This document shows, piece by piece, positions 1 to 12,500 of a stretch of 64,000 nucleotides of DNA. Positions within the stretch are counted from its first letter, which is position 1. Every line of letters starts with the position of its first letter. The position numbers were made by a program, and so were the translations under genes. Location: contig MSJI02000818.1 of assembly GCA_001931905.2 (NCBI GenBank), positions 53,990 through 117,989 on the forward strand, written 5' to 3'. Source of the stretch: Cladosporium sp. IMV 00045. Its lineage: Eukaryota; Ascomycota; Dothideomycetes; Cladosporiales; Cladosporiaceae. The notes beneath the pieces are model-generated. The model ran no database searches. It saw nothing but the letters and a program-made list of their open reading frames with translations, and was not told the origin of the DNA.

Positions 1-378
1 CCAAACAAGGTTCCGGCTGACAGGATCGAGGTGATTAGGGAGGTATCAGGCGTTGAAAGGACGAATTCCGTCGTTGGGGTCTCTGGTGGATCTATGACTG
101 GTTCAGAACACATCGTGAAACTGATGATATCTGCCGCACGTACACGGCAAACCGGTAAAAGTGTGAATGAAATACGACATTCCCAACACAGAATTAATGT
201 AGCCGATATCATACTAGACCTCGCTGTCAGTCGTCGAATCCATCATTCCATCTCCAACACCACTTACGCCAAAGAAGATACCACCAAAAGAAGCAAAAGC
301 GCACATCAAGTAAGCCTTGAATGTCACCGGCGCCTCTACTCTGGCGACATCCGCCGTTGCTGCGAGGTTGGGAGCCAT
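1..378 (-). CDS. MFS hexose transporter, 5' part only (runs off left edge)
   Basis: N-terminal part of a sugar transporter of the major facilitator superfamily, which would import hexoses across the plasma membrane. Three exons can be placed: 268-378, 144-213 and 1-91 (open at the edge). Introns are 214-267 (GTAAGT donor, CTAG acceptor) and 92-143 (GTACGT donor, ATAG acceptor). Exon 1 carries the conserved start of the first membrane segment (AYLMCAFASFGGIFFG). Exon 2 continues with YDIGYINSVLGMSYF, and exon 3 reads SLITSILSAGTLF, the start of the second membrane segment. Intron 1 falls within the conserved FFG/YD-GY motif and its removal restores it. An in-frame Met 24 nt upstream (402) is possible, but MAPNLAAT at 378 looks like the usual start. 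The rest of the gene lies outside the window. Confidence 0.82.
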
Positions 379-1431
379 GATTGATTCGCAAAGATAGAAC
401 AATGCCGACTCCTTAGATCAACAAGTGAAAGTTACCGAGAAAACAAAAACGGGAACAACAGCCTAATAATGAAAGCCCTCGCCTAACCTCAAGGCGCCGC
501 CCTGCACTCACACGCGAATGATCCAAGACGTCTCAACGGGTGACAAGCTGAAATTGTGGCTTTCATGCTTGGGTGCTCGATCCTACATACCTCTGTAACA
601 CGGGCGTCGTCTGGACACCAGCCGCTGTGAAGCTGTTCCGATTCGCTATAGGGAATAGGGTCAAACACCTTTGGACAAGCCCGATGCTTTGAACTGCTGT
701 CGTTACTAGATATTGGTGGGCTTGGGTACTTTCAAGAAGCTTGAGGCATGGAAGATTCGCCTAGGTACTCTATCAGAGACCAAATGGTGTTTCGAGCCGC
801 ATACCATAAAGAGTCGATTTCGCAGAAAACCCTGCCCAAAGCCCGTACTCTCTTGTGCGACACGGCGGCGCAAAAGCTGTCTCAGGCCAGGATGCAAGAA
901 CACCAACGTCTATAGGGCTTTGGCCTATTGCTACGTTCGGTGCGTGCGGTTAATGCGGCCTATCGGAGATCGCCAGGTCAATACAGCTAGTGACAGTCAA
1001 GACCAATCTATGATGCTGCAGGATCGCAAGTCCCATGGTATTCCCTCACGCCCTCGTGACGGCGTGCTGTCAAGACAAACGACGGCTTGCCTTGCATCTT
1101 CCCAAGCCCCCTGAAGCTGCCTCGTTGGTGGAAGCATGAACGTGGCGTCTGGAGGATTGAGCTGCACGAATGAATGTGCACACACTGCAGATACTCGGAA
1201 AGTGGAGCGACAATGTGATACGAACAGAAGCCATGCCTTGGAGGGCGGAGACGCATCTGGAAAAGTGATCAGCCAACACCTATCCGGCCAAAAGGATGAA
1301 TGACAGTGCAAAGGTATCGATTAGCTAGAATGATGGTCACATTACATTAATCGTATACTCGAAGGGTATCTCAAAACAAATTGCCTATAAACAAAATCTT
1401 TCAATCAGTGAAAAGCACACGCGGTCGTACC
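379..1431. other. Intergenic stretch, no gene seen
   Basis: Spacer between the hexose transporter start (divergent side) and the 3' end of the kelch gene. Open frames of 60-130 codons exist on both strands, but none has a recognisable domain or splice context. I see no clear repeat. Confidence 0.5.
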
Positions 1432-3943
1432 TCAATCCTTGTTCACCACTCTGAGGCTCCGCCTTGGGTTCAGCAGAACACCAACAAACGTAGGCTCTCT
1501 TCCTGCAAGCAGATCCTCCGTAGAACTTCCTCTTCTGTCTGAAGGATGAGAGCTTCCATTGCCACTTCCCTCGCCACTGTCTGGGTAGCGCTGGCCGCGG
1601 CTACTTCCTTCTCCACTCCCATTTCCACTCCCACTATAATACGGACTGCCCTCGCTTTTGCGCTCAGAGCTCGTCTTGCCGCTCTCGTTGGTCGGCAGGA
1701 GTCCTGGGATGGCAGGCAGTTTTTCGCCGCGTGCCTGCGCTTGTGACATCTCGACGTGGCGTTTGTACAAGCCGAGCTGCTTGCGATAGATGTATGTGCA
1801 GAAGAGCAGGTAGCAGACCAGGAGGAAGAGAAGACCTGCAATTACGCCAGCAACGATTGCTGCGATGTTGGGACCACTGTCGCCGTCTGACTCGGAGTTT
1901 GAACCGCCTCCATTCGATCCGCCGCCACCAGAGCCGGAAGTTTCGGTGGCAGTCGCGCCGTCTGAGGTGACAGTATACGTAACAGGCTTACCAGTGGCAA
2001 GCGGTCCACCGGTGGCCGTCGCGACAGGAGTCGTAACGGTTGCACCTCCGTTGCCGTCTCCACCGATTGCACTGATGACAGCTTCGGGAACTTGATAACC
2101 ATAGGATCCTTCCAGGCCTCCAAAATCAGAGCCCTGGGCAAGTTGGGCGCGGTGTTGGTTGAACGGATTGTTGGCGCCCGTGGAATTGAAGTCCTGATCA
2201 GGAGAATCATCGTTGGAGGCAGGGTCTGTGTCGCTATCGCTGTCCGAGGATCCTGCACTCAGTGCTGTATATTGTTGCACCCATTCCAGACTGCTCAGAT
2301 CGAAAACATATATCCCTGGGCTCTCACAACTGAGCTCGTCACCGACGTATCCGCCAACCACGATCATTTGTCCGTTCCAGATGTCACAAGTATGCCCACT
2401 GCGACCATATGGCACAGACTGACTGCTGGTATCCACCTCGATCCATGTGAATGATGGCACAGAAAGAATCCACATATCATCATATTGCGTCTGTTCGCCG
2501 TAAGGAATAAGGTTTTGTCCGCCAAACATGTATATGTTGTAGCTGCTGCCGTCCGCAGCGGCAGCCGTGACCGCGCACGGATTGACACGGATTTTTGGCG
2601 TTGGGCCGGAGGTAGACTGCTTGTACCATTCGCTTGTCGCAATGTCGTAGATGTCGATGTTGTTCATTTGTGTCTGGAACGCTTGTAAGTAGATGCGAGC
2701 GTGATGTGGATAAGGATGGGCTTACGAATGTGTCATTGGATCCGCCAGCGAGGGCAAGGAGTATGCCCTGATCTCCGAAGCCAGGTATATAGATCAGCAA
2801 GCCATCAGCACGTTCAGTGAAACCTGCCGAATCCTGCAGTCCACCTTGAGTGATGTTCCGATAAACACCAGCTTCTCCGGCTGTCTCACCATTACCCAGA
2901 GACTCGACCTGGTCATTCGAAGTACCCGGGAAGGTGAACTCGAGTAATGACTGTAGATAGACTCTCGGCACACTCTGCGACCAGCCTTGAGTAGTGTATC
3001 CGTCAAGGTGACCGCCAAAATAGAACCCACGACCAAGAGTGGGAACGTTGACGCCAGCTCCTTCGGAGGCGCGCTGCACATCTTCGTTATTGCTAGGAGC
3101 GCTCTCGCCGCTAGAAGTTTGTGGGTCGCTGTGTTCGATCCATTCTTCAGATAGCATACTGTATTCCCATGTTGAGAAAGCTGTAGGAGACACAGCTGGC
3201 TGCCAGGAAAACTGACCGCCGTACAAGAACAGAGATTCATGTGAGCTCCACAGATACCCAAGCGCAACTGCAGGCGGTCCAGAGCTTGAGGGCTGAGGTA
3301 GACCAGTCAAAGAAGGCGACGCGATGTTCCAAGTACGGGTCAAGTCAAGTATGAGGAAGTTATTATTCCAAGTATTCTGATCTTGTCCTTGTCGAGTAGA
3401 TGCTTGCCCACCATACAGATACAATGTACCATTAACCAAAGCGGACTGTTGTGCCCATCGGAAACACACATCTGTTGGGCTGTCGTCTTGTAGCGCAAGA
3501 ATTACGCCTTCGTCTAGTCTGACATCGCGAGGAATAGGACCTCCTTCCACGCCTTGGATCGCTACACCAGGTGTTGGAGCCAGTGGTGACCCTCGCAAGA
3601 ATGATAGGAGCGAGGCAATCACCAAAGCGACTGTTCCCAGACGAAACATGAGCGGGGCGCTTCGAGAGAACAACGATGAGTTGGCCTGAGTTGAAGGGGC
3701 CAAGGCCGCTGGGACTTGCTCTGACGGCGCGGACTTTTCAGTTTCGTCTGATGCGGTCTCCGAAGTGTTGTCCAGTCTGTGATCCAAGAGATGTACTTCT
3801 GGTCGACTTTCAAAACGTACAACAGAGCGCCGCGTGGCTCTCTGTTCTGGGACTGGAGCCGGAGCTGCAGGAGCGCCAAACTCGTATTCAAGTCCTATTT
3901 CACGGAACCTGGATGACCGCCGCTGCGTATTTCCCTCGGGCAT
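1432..3943 (-). CDS. Kelch-repeat protein with two membrane segments
   Basis: Two exons, 2726-3943 and 1432-2673, separated by a 52-nt intron (GTAAGC...TTCCAG), give 819 aa. Residues 1-95 are polar and basic. A hydrophobic segment follows (MFRLGTVALVIASLLSFL, about 99-116). A large kelch-like domain comes next, with LYLYGGQ, LFLYGGQFSW, GFYFGGHLDG, LALAGGSN, IYMFGGQN and MIVVGGYVG blades. Then comes a Ser/Gly/Asp-rich stretch, a second membrane segment (about 676-702, IAAIVAGVIAGLLFLLVCYL) and a basic, Ser/Gly-rich tail. Kelch propellers bind proteins. The segment order suggests the propeller lies in the lumen or outside the cell with both tails cytosolic; that is inference. Fungal relatives are mostly uncharacterised, so no specific role is claimed. 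Confidence 0.85.
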
Positions 3944-5456
3944 GGCTTAGAAGGGCATTGGGTACTGGGTACTATAGTCGTAGTGGCGCGGGGCGAAGGC
4001 GAGCTGTCGGAAGTGCGACTGTTAGAGCGCAACGTGACCAGGCTAGAACAACTTGGCGAGCCAGTGAGGGTGTCCAGAAGTAAATATTGCAAGGCTAAAA
4101 AGTACAAGAACGTGACCAGACGAGATAGCAGCTGCTCGCTTGCAGTGCAGGTACAAAGATAAAATCGAGATGGACGGCGGAAAGCGAACAGACCGAGGCC
4201 AGAGAGGCTGTGTACTGTATATCGTTTCGCAAAACAGGAACCAGGACCGGAGGAGGAAGACTCCGTCTGGCATTCATCTTCATCCCAGTTACAGACCTCA
4301 TACTGGCCTGCAGAGGAGATCTTGATCTTCAAGTGGCGGCCAGCAGTGATGTCGCCACTCCATCACCATCCACGCCGCGTACCTCCTATGGCCAGGCGAG
4401 GCAGGGCAAGAAATAGCAGGCCGTTAGCCAACTTGACAAGGATGTAGTGTGGTATGAGGTCAGGAAGGCTTGAAGCGAGCATGGCACAGTAGCCTGAAGA
4501 GGCTGGATCGACTCAGCCATGTGAAATCGGGGAATTTGCCCGCACCGCAAACTTGAGATCTGCAAGTCCGTCACACACCATCAACACCCAGCCGCTGTAG
4601 CGTGAGAGCGTCCATGGCGTTTTTGTCGCTATGCCCGGCCCTGGTCCTGCAAATACACGGGAGGTCGAGCTTGCCCTGAGGTTCTGCCGTGACTGCTTAA
4701 TTCATTAATCTATCAAGACTTAGCATGTCACTGTCCCTTTACGATTGATCAGAGGGCGCAGAGGAGATATGCCAGATAGCTACGAAGGCCACCGAGGCCA
4801 TTTAGCCCGATGCATATCGAGGTGACCGTCTGGTCACAACAAGACGAGCAAGGCTCACAGACTCCTAGACTTCTGAATCACTCACTACTCTAAGGCTCCA
4901 TGAGCTCAAGGCTACGGCAGGTCTGCGCACGGTATTTGCCGCCCATTCGGCATTCAGACAGCAGCTGTCCGCAGTCGATGGTTGACCACCTTATGCCATT
5001 CGATGGCTGATGGATCCTGTGGTAATGCCCAAGGGTACAGAAGTATCGTGGCTGAGATTCACGCAGCAGATATTCGCCACCCCTCCCGTTTCCTTGCCTA
5101 TCTCTTCTCGTTCACTGACCAACATGGAAGCTCAAGTCGTTCGTTTCCTTGACATTCATGAGAATCTACCATCAAGTGAATATGCACACAAAACTCATTT
5201 CTCCAGTGAAATGTGCAGACACGCAGCTTTCGAAACCGATAGCACGGCTGTTTTTGGGTGGCTACAGGCATGCAGCTGGACGTGGTACGACTGAACAGCC
5301 ACGTCCGCAGCCTGGCCACATTATTTGCACGTGTGAGCAACATGCAGCTTACTCCAGCCTGGTGTACTGATATAAGCTCGTACGTTTCGGCGTCCACGAG
5401 GATATCAGAGCCATGCTGGCTCATGCTATGGACGTCAGCAACAGCAGAGTACTACA
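3944..5456. other. Intergenic stretch between divergent kelch and NLR genes
   Basis: About 1.5 kb shared upstream region. It should contain the promoters and 5' leaders of both neighbours. Small frames on both strands show no domain, and I cannot support a gene. Confidence 0.5.
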
Positions 5457-8327
5457 ATGGATCCACTGAGTGTGGCTGCGACCATCACTGCGCTATTGAC
5501 GCTCACCAAAGACATCGTCCTTTGGGCCAAAGAGGCCAAAGATGCACCTGATGAGCGCAGAAAGTTTATTAGAGAGGCCTCTAGTCTTTCTGGCATGCTG
5601 AACACCCTTGTTGAGTTCATCAATGACAGCGACCCAAGCGATCCATGGCTACTGGCGATTCCGCGTCTGGCTGAAAAAGATGGCGCTCTGGATGGACTCA
5701 CGCTTTCACTTCAGCTGCTCAAGGAAAAGGTCAACCCTACCTCTACAATGCGCAAAATGGGACACGCTCTCACATGGAAACATATCAAGGACCACATCAA
5801 AGACCTTTTGTGTCGGATGGAACGCGTGAAGTCTCTTGTGGGCATTGCTTTGGAGCTAGATCATATGTGAGTGTAACGAAGTACGTCATCTATATAAGCA
5901 TGAACTGAATCAGCCCAAGACAACTGTCACGCGCGATTCAAGATCAACTAGACTACGTCCGCAGTGGCATCGAGGATATCGCTCTTGGCGTTTCTACAGT
6001 ACGGGACGACGCTTCCGCACGCAGGAAGGCCGAGCTGCTGGAAAGGATCTGTGGCGTTGATTACCTCCAGCAGCACCGCGACATCATAGGGAGGCGCCAG
6101 AATGGTACAGGAAAATGGTTCCTCGACAGCTCTATGTACCGTGACTGGAGAATGTCATCACATGGAACACTCTTTTGCCCCGGCGTGCCGGGCGCAGGCA
6201 AGACGATGATGGCTGCTTTGGTCGTCGAGCAGCTTCTTCGAGAGACTCATTCTGCACAACAGCCCATTGTTTTCGTATATTACAATTACAAACGCCAGGA
6301 CGGGCAGACTTTGTTGCACACCATGCAAGCTTTCCTACGCCAGGTCGTCAATATCTTGCCAGGCATTTCAAAGTCGGTGGAAGAACTCTACGGCCACACT
6401 CCATCAATGGAGGAAATCAAGAAAATTCTCTTGGAGGTCCTCAGCCATGACAAGAAGTTGACGATCGTGGTCGATGCCTTGGACGAATGCCGAGAACAAA
6501 CTCGGTTCGATGTGCTCAATCTGATTGAGCAACTCCAAACTAAGGTTGATGTCAACCTCTTGGCAACTTCGCGTGATTTTCACGCAGCTACATCCAGTTC
6601 CATCTTCACTGGTCAGCCATCACTCCAGATCAAAGCATCGCAGGAGGATCTGAAGAGCTATGTGCAAGAGCGAGCCAAAAGTTTGCGTGAAAGTATCTCG
6701 TTTGATGTTCGGAAGCAAGTTGTCCAGGGCGTTGTCACGGCAGCAGATGGCATGTAAGTTTGTCGACCATGATTCGACACGAGCACTGCACTGACATGAT
6801 TTCCAAAGGTTTCTACTGGCTCGACTTTTGATGAATTCCTTCCAAGATAAACTGACACCCAAGTCAATCAAAGACCACCTACAAAATCTTCCGAAGGGAA
6901 TCGATGCTTATGATGTTGCCTATGGCGATGCGATGGAGAGAATATACGGACAAGAGAAAGAACACCGTGAATTCGCAAAGCTCATACTCTCTCTCGTCTT
7001 CTGTGCTGCCCGCCCTCTGAGCATTGAGGAGCTCCAGCATGCTCTCGCGGTCCAGGAAAACGACGAAGAGATTGACGTGGACAACATCCTTACAATCGAA
7101 GACGTCTGCTCAATCTGCGCTGGGCTGATCATGCTCGATGAAGCAACTCACGTGATCAGATTCGTCCACTACACCACACAGGAGTACTTGGACCGGCATC
7201 AGCGAAAATGGATTCCGCAAGCGCGCCTTGAGATGGCTCGTAGATGTCTATGGTATCTGTCGCTACGAGAGTTCACACTCGGCCCCTGCGAGCCTTATCC
7301 AAGCTTGCAAGCCAGGTGCCTGGCATATCCATTTGCTAGTTACACTGCCGAGCATGGATTTGCTCTTTGGGACACGTTGTTCGAGGAGTGCGACTCCTCC
7401 CTGGACCTTGATTTTTCAAATCGGATGCTGGGTTGCATCAAGGCTTTGCCGGTGGTGCGCTCAATGCGGCAGATCAGCGATGTTTCAGGGAGAAAGAGGA
7501 AAATACTTATACCCCTGTTACGAAAACATAAGCCTCTCCTCGACACGGCAATACATTGGTTCGCATTCGAAGGTTGGCTTGGCCTCTTAAGACTGTGCCT
7601 CGAACAAGGCTTCGACATCAACCAGCAAAACAAACAGGGCATGACGCCTCTATATCTTGCCGCATCAAATCATAAGCTCGAGGTCGTTGAGTTTCTTCTG
7701 ACTTACGAAAGATCAGATACAAGTGCGACAGGCAGCGAAGGAAACACTTCATCAACTGGAGCCGATCAAAAGAGTGGTGTTCTGGAAACATTCAACAACC
7801 GCCTTGAAGAAGTCAAAATGTCACGCCACATCAATTGCTTGGATGCTAACATTCCAAACGACGAAGGAGTCACTCCATTGGCATTTGCCGCCGGCAACGG
7901 CATGTCAGACATGGTGCAACTGCTGCTAACCTCTGACAAGGTCGATCCTAATGCTAAGAACGGAGAGGGACGTGCGGCACTCTCGATTGCTATTCGGTGT
8001 GAATACAGAAGTTCAGCTCGGCGATGGGATCTGAGTTCGGACAGCTTTATTGGTACTTCAAGAGCACTGTGCGCATCTCATCGAGTCGACTTGAACGCCA
8101 AAGACGACCTCGGGCGAACACCGCTTTACTACGCTGCGCAACAATCTCGATACTTCCCAGAGATGATTGATCTGGTCGCGATTTTGCTCCAGAGTGACAA
8201 GGTTGACACCAAGCCCGCTCTTGTGGTTATCAATATGGCTTCCCAAGAAGTCCGAGAACTTGTGGAACATGCGCATCGCATGAGGCAGTCTCGCTTACAA
8301 ACAAGCCCAGAAGCCAGCGCGTTATGA
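5457..8327 (+). CDS. NACHT-ankyrin STAND receptor (fungal NLR-like)
   Basis: Three exons: 5457-5866, 5914-6753 and 6809-8327; introns are 47 and 55 nt, both with an AT/G or AT/C split codon. The product is 922 aa. Residues 1-130 match the fungal N-terminal domain of STAND proteins (MDPLSVAATITALL start, helical). A NACHT NTPase follows, with P-loop GVPGAGKT at 227-234 and Walker B IVVDALDEC at 321-329. A winged-helix-like region comes next, with the motif FVHYTTQEYL typical of these proteins. The C-terminal third contains ankyrin repeats (TPLYLAASNHKLEVVEFLL, TPLAFAAGNGMSDMVQLLL, TPLYYAAQQ). Such proteins are fungal counterparts of plant and animal NLR sensors, some acting in heterokaryon incompatibility. 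The ligand is unknown. All catalytic motifs look intact. Confidence 0.9.
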
Positions 8328-8830
8328 TTTGCAGTGGCTTTCTGTTTGACCATCTGAGTCCATCAATGGCATGATTTGCATGCACTTTGTTGCTGCCGTG
8401 GAAGTAATGTCAACAGGCTTCTGGTCCCACATCTTCTATGACGACCCCTTGTTACATATAGCGGCATTTCGATCTGTTGTCGAATGATACTTGTTCCTTC
8501 ACCCAAGACAATATTGGTATTGCAGTCATTCTCAAAATCTCAATCCGTTTGATCATCAACTCGCGTGTAGTCCCTCGCCCTAAGTAAATCACCTATCAGA
8601 ATTGCCTTCCAGGCCTACCGATTCTGCCTTTCTAGCCATCAAGCGTAAAGTTCATGCCATCTCTTTTGTATGATGTGCCCTTACAAGGTTCAGATCAGTT
8701 TCTGGCTGGAGACTCAATCAGCTCAACAAACATGCCAATGATGCCGACCTGCCCCCTTTGATAGATGTCGCTTGATACCATCGAGTGAAATTGTAATCGT
8801 TTGATCGTACTCGCGCATTTGTCAAAACTT
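8328..8830. other. 3' flank of the NLR gene, no gene seen
   Basis: About 500 bp of moderately AT-rich sequence between the NLR stop codon and the 87-bp repeat array. It presumably includes the 3' UTR. No open frame of note. Confidence 0.5.
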
Positions 8831-9256
8831 GTGTTTCTCCGTGTGGTGTATGCTCGTACTCTCACCTTCAGTATCCCATATAGACGTCTTGACCGCTGAG
8901 ATAGCTACACTTAATATTGTATTTCTCCGTGGCATGTATGCTGATACCAACAACTCCAGTATCTCGAACAGATGTATTAACCACTAAGATAGCTGTATTT
9001 AATTTGTATCTCTCCGTGGCATTTATGCTCGTACTATCACCTTTAGTATCTCAAAGACGTCTTGACCGCTAAGATAACTGCATTTGATATTATACTTCTC
9101 CGTAGCATGTATGCTCATACCAATAACCTCAGCATCTCATAAAGACGGATTAGAAGCTGAGATAGTTATAGTTAATATCGTGCTTCTCCACATCAAGCAT
9201 GCCCGTACCAACAACTTCAGTATCTCGAAAAGACGTCTTGACCACTGACATAGACA
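8831..9256. repeat. Degenerate tandem array, about 5 copies of an 87-bp unit
   Basis: The word TCTCC followed by GTG(G)CATGTATGC-like sequence recurs at 8836, 8924, 9011, 9097 and 9185, i.e. periods of 88, 87, 86 and 88 bp. Each unit also contains (C/T)AGTATCTC near its middle, then GACGTCTTGACC or a decayed form, then GAGATAG-(T/C)TA. Copies differ by about 10-25 %. No open frame runs through the array. It lies between the 3' ends of the convergent NLR and RPA135 genes. It could be an old minisatellite or the internal repeats of a decayed element. Confidence 0.85.
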
Positions 9257-9505
9257 AAAGTATGTTCAAGCTGCGGCTTCAAGAAACCGTCTGATTTTGA
9301 AATTGAAGTTCTGAACGATGAAGAAGGGTCTTCAAATTTTGTATCCTACAAAAAACACAAGCAAACGCCCTCGCTATGCCTCAACCTCCCAAGCGCCAGC
9401 TTTCTAAAATACAACCGAACCGATTCGAAGAGATGTCAACACGCCTCGATGAAAGCCAATTACGCAAGCCATAAATCCAGAAAAAACTTTTCTTCCCCTC
9501 TACTT

Positions 9506-12500
9506 CTAAGGATCGACCTTGAAGTTCAAACGAATGCCCATAGCCGCCAACTCAACGTCCAGATACCTCAGAACACCAGGGACAGCAACGAGCGTGACGT
9601 CCTCGCCACCCACCCATTTCTGCCCCGACTTGTCCTCCCAGCAATCGTTCTTTGGCTCCGCGCCCTTGACCTTGCGACTGCAACGTCTGCAGCGCACGCG
9701 CAAGCTCTCATTAGGTCTGCGACGGCCGCCGAAGTGGCCCACAGTAGGCTGGGCGGAGAGGAAAGAGCCGCAAGTCTTGCAGATCCAGGCCTTAGTGTAG
9801 TCCGAGCAGTTGAGCAGACGGTCCTGGAGGAGGAAAGCCGTGCCGTGAGCGAGGAGGGAGTCGCGCTCCATTTCTCCGACGCGAATACCACCGCCCTTGG
9901 CGCGGCCCTTGATGGGCTGGCCGGTGAGAGGGGTGACGGGACCGGTGGTGCGGACCTGGTACTTGTCGTTGACCATGTGGCGGAGACGCTGGTAGTAGAC
10001 GACGCCGACGTAGATGTCCGCGCCGAGCTCCTGGCCCGTGATGCCGGAGTACATGGGCTCGTTGCCGTGGTAGTTGTAGCCGGCGCGCTTGAGCTGGTGC
10101 CCGAAGTACTCGACGGCGGTCTGGCCTTCTTGGTCTTTGAATTTGAAGGGCGTGGAGTCTTGGGCGTGGCCGTGCAGGGCGCCGGATTTGCCGGCGAGGG
10201 ATTCGACGAACATGCCGATGGTCATGCGGGAGGGGAAGGCGTGAGGGTTGATGATTACGTCTGGTTGCATGCCGGTTTCGGAGAAGGGCATGTCGGTCAT
10301 GGGCCACTTTTGTGAGAGCACACCCTTTTGACCGTGACGAGAAGAGAACTTGTCACCAACGACGGGCGAACGGGGAATGCGGAAGCGAATGCTGATGGCC
10401 TGGCAAGGCTCGTTGCTGCCGCTCTCGTTGCCAATGAGCTTGATCTCCTCAACGAAGGCCTCTTCTGAGTCTTTGTAGCGGTGGAGGTGAGTGATGCCGT
10501 CACGGTTGACGTACTCGCCGGACTGAGGGTCCTTGACCACTGTGTGTGAGGCGGCAACAATGTCACCCTCTTTGAACTTCATGCCAACCGCAGCCAATCC
10601 ATCGTCATCCAGAGTGGCTCTCCATTGTGCTTTGATGAGTCCACCAGGAGCAAAGCCGAACATATGGGTGACGGCGCTGCTCCTTCCGCGGCTCTCTTCG
10701 GCCAAGTTGATTTTCTTGGTCTTGTAGATCGTACCGTGGCCGAAACCACGCTCGTGAGCAGACTTGTTCAAAATCATAGCGTCGTCCATGTCGTAACCAG
10801 TGTAAGAAATGACAGCGACGACAGCGTTGGTGCCGTTAGGGAAGTTATCGAGGCCGTATTCGTTGTGTAGGGGTGGCCTGACAACAGGTGTTTGGCCAGT
10901 CTGCAGCTTGTATGACTTGTTGTCCGTACGGTACTTCAGCGCAGTACCAGGGGTACCCATGGTTTGTTTACCCATTTGACACTGTTTCAAAGGTCAGCAA
11001 ATCGTTTCAAGTTATCAAATGCTAATAGGTTTCCACGGCACCTGATACATGTTGCGGGGCGATTGGTTAAAATCAGAGAAAGGAGTTTGGTTGGCAACGA
11101 TCGAGAGGATGTTGGTAGGGTCGTACTCCAGGTGGGTGTTGTCTCCGGAGACAATTTCGGGCTCCGTGCACGCAATCGACATGAAGGGCTGCTCAAAGGG
11201 ACCCACGTAGTCCACCTTGTCGAGAGGGAGATACTTGACCGGACGCATCATACGTGCTGCCGCTGAGAACATGTAAATACCCGGGTACTGACCGCCGTTG
11301 GATTCCGGGATGCTGCCGATTTCCAGCTCGACCGGGACATTGTGGGTGCCTTCGACCTTCCAGTAGCGAAGAGTGTCGCTGATGACCTTGGCTTGCTTAG
11401 GGCTGCAGAAACCCATGATCTTGCCGTCGAGCTGGACAACGAAGTTCTCATTCAGAGTGGCGGCCGAAGGCTCGACAACGCCCAGCTGAGTAAGCAGCTG
11501 CGGGACTGCGGAAACATCCGTGCTGTCGGTCGTGATCAGACACTTGTGTGCCAAATGGTTGAGCAGACCGCAAGGCGAACCGTCAGGAGTGTGGACGGGA
11601 CACAGGAAACCCCAACTCTCCGGAAGAAGCTTTCTGACGGTGGTCGTCTTCAGCTGAGCAAAGAAACTACCTCTGTGAACCATGCGGAAATGACTTATAA
11701 AACGGTAGAAGTTGATCTTTTCGGCCATGACTGTGAAACCGGAAGTTTGCTGCAAGTCGAGACCACTGGGACTGACAAGGTTACCCGTTGAAAGGAAATA
11801 GTCCAGAGCTTGGCCGAGGTTCTCGTTCGTCTTTCGCACAATCCTGGTGATGAAGTCCTTCTCGAATTCTTTGGTGGTAAAAGCAGGGTACTGGTGGCTC
11901 CGGCCCCAGTCGCGCAAGCTTAGACCAATAGAGTACAGCCACTCCTCGATCCTCTCCTTGATGATCATACCGTAGAGGAGACCGGGAAGGAGAATTTCCT
12001 GGTTCTGGACAGCATCGGGGTTGTCGATCGCACAGTCGCCCTCGACAAGCGAATAGAGCTTGCGGATCATGAAGATGAGCATGCGGAACTTGTCTGCGTC
12101 GTTCTCTTCGGTGACATCGTGAGAGCCCAAGTGGGGGAGGACAACCTTGCGCAGGAACTCGGCACCAGCCTCCTCGTCGGTAACGTCCTCGGGCATTTGC
12201 AGGACTGGCCTAAATTTCGATCCAAGGAAAGCGCGGGTGCTCGATTTGCCGTAGAAGTTGTATGCTTTGTAGGTCCTCAGAAGCAGCTCCACTCTGTCGA
12301 TCACGAACTGCTTGCTCTCCAACTCTTTCTTGCTAGTCGCACGGCCGACGATACCCTCGTAAATTTCGCGATCGTTGGTCTCGGCCAATGCCTTCAAGAC
12401 CATGACGACCGGCACGAGGTACTCGTTCTTCCTGTAGGAGAATCTGAACGTGACGTTTCCATCGCTGAGGTAGTGCAGAACGTTCGTCTGCGAGGTTTGA

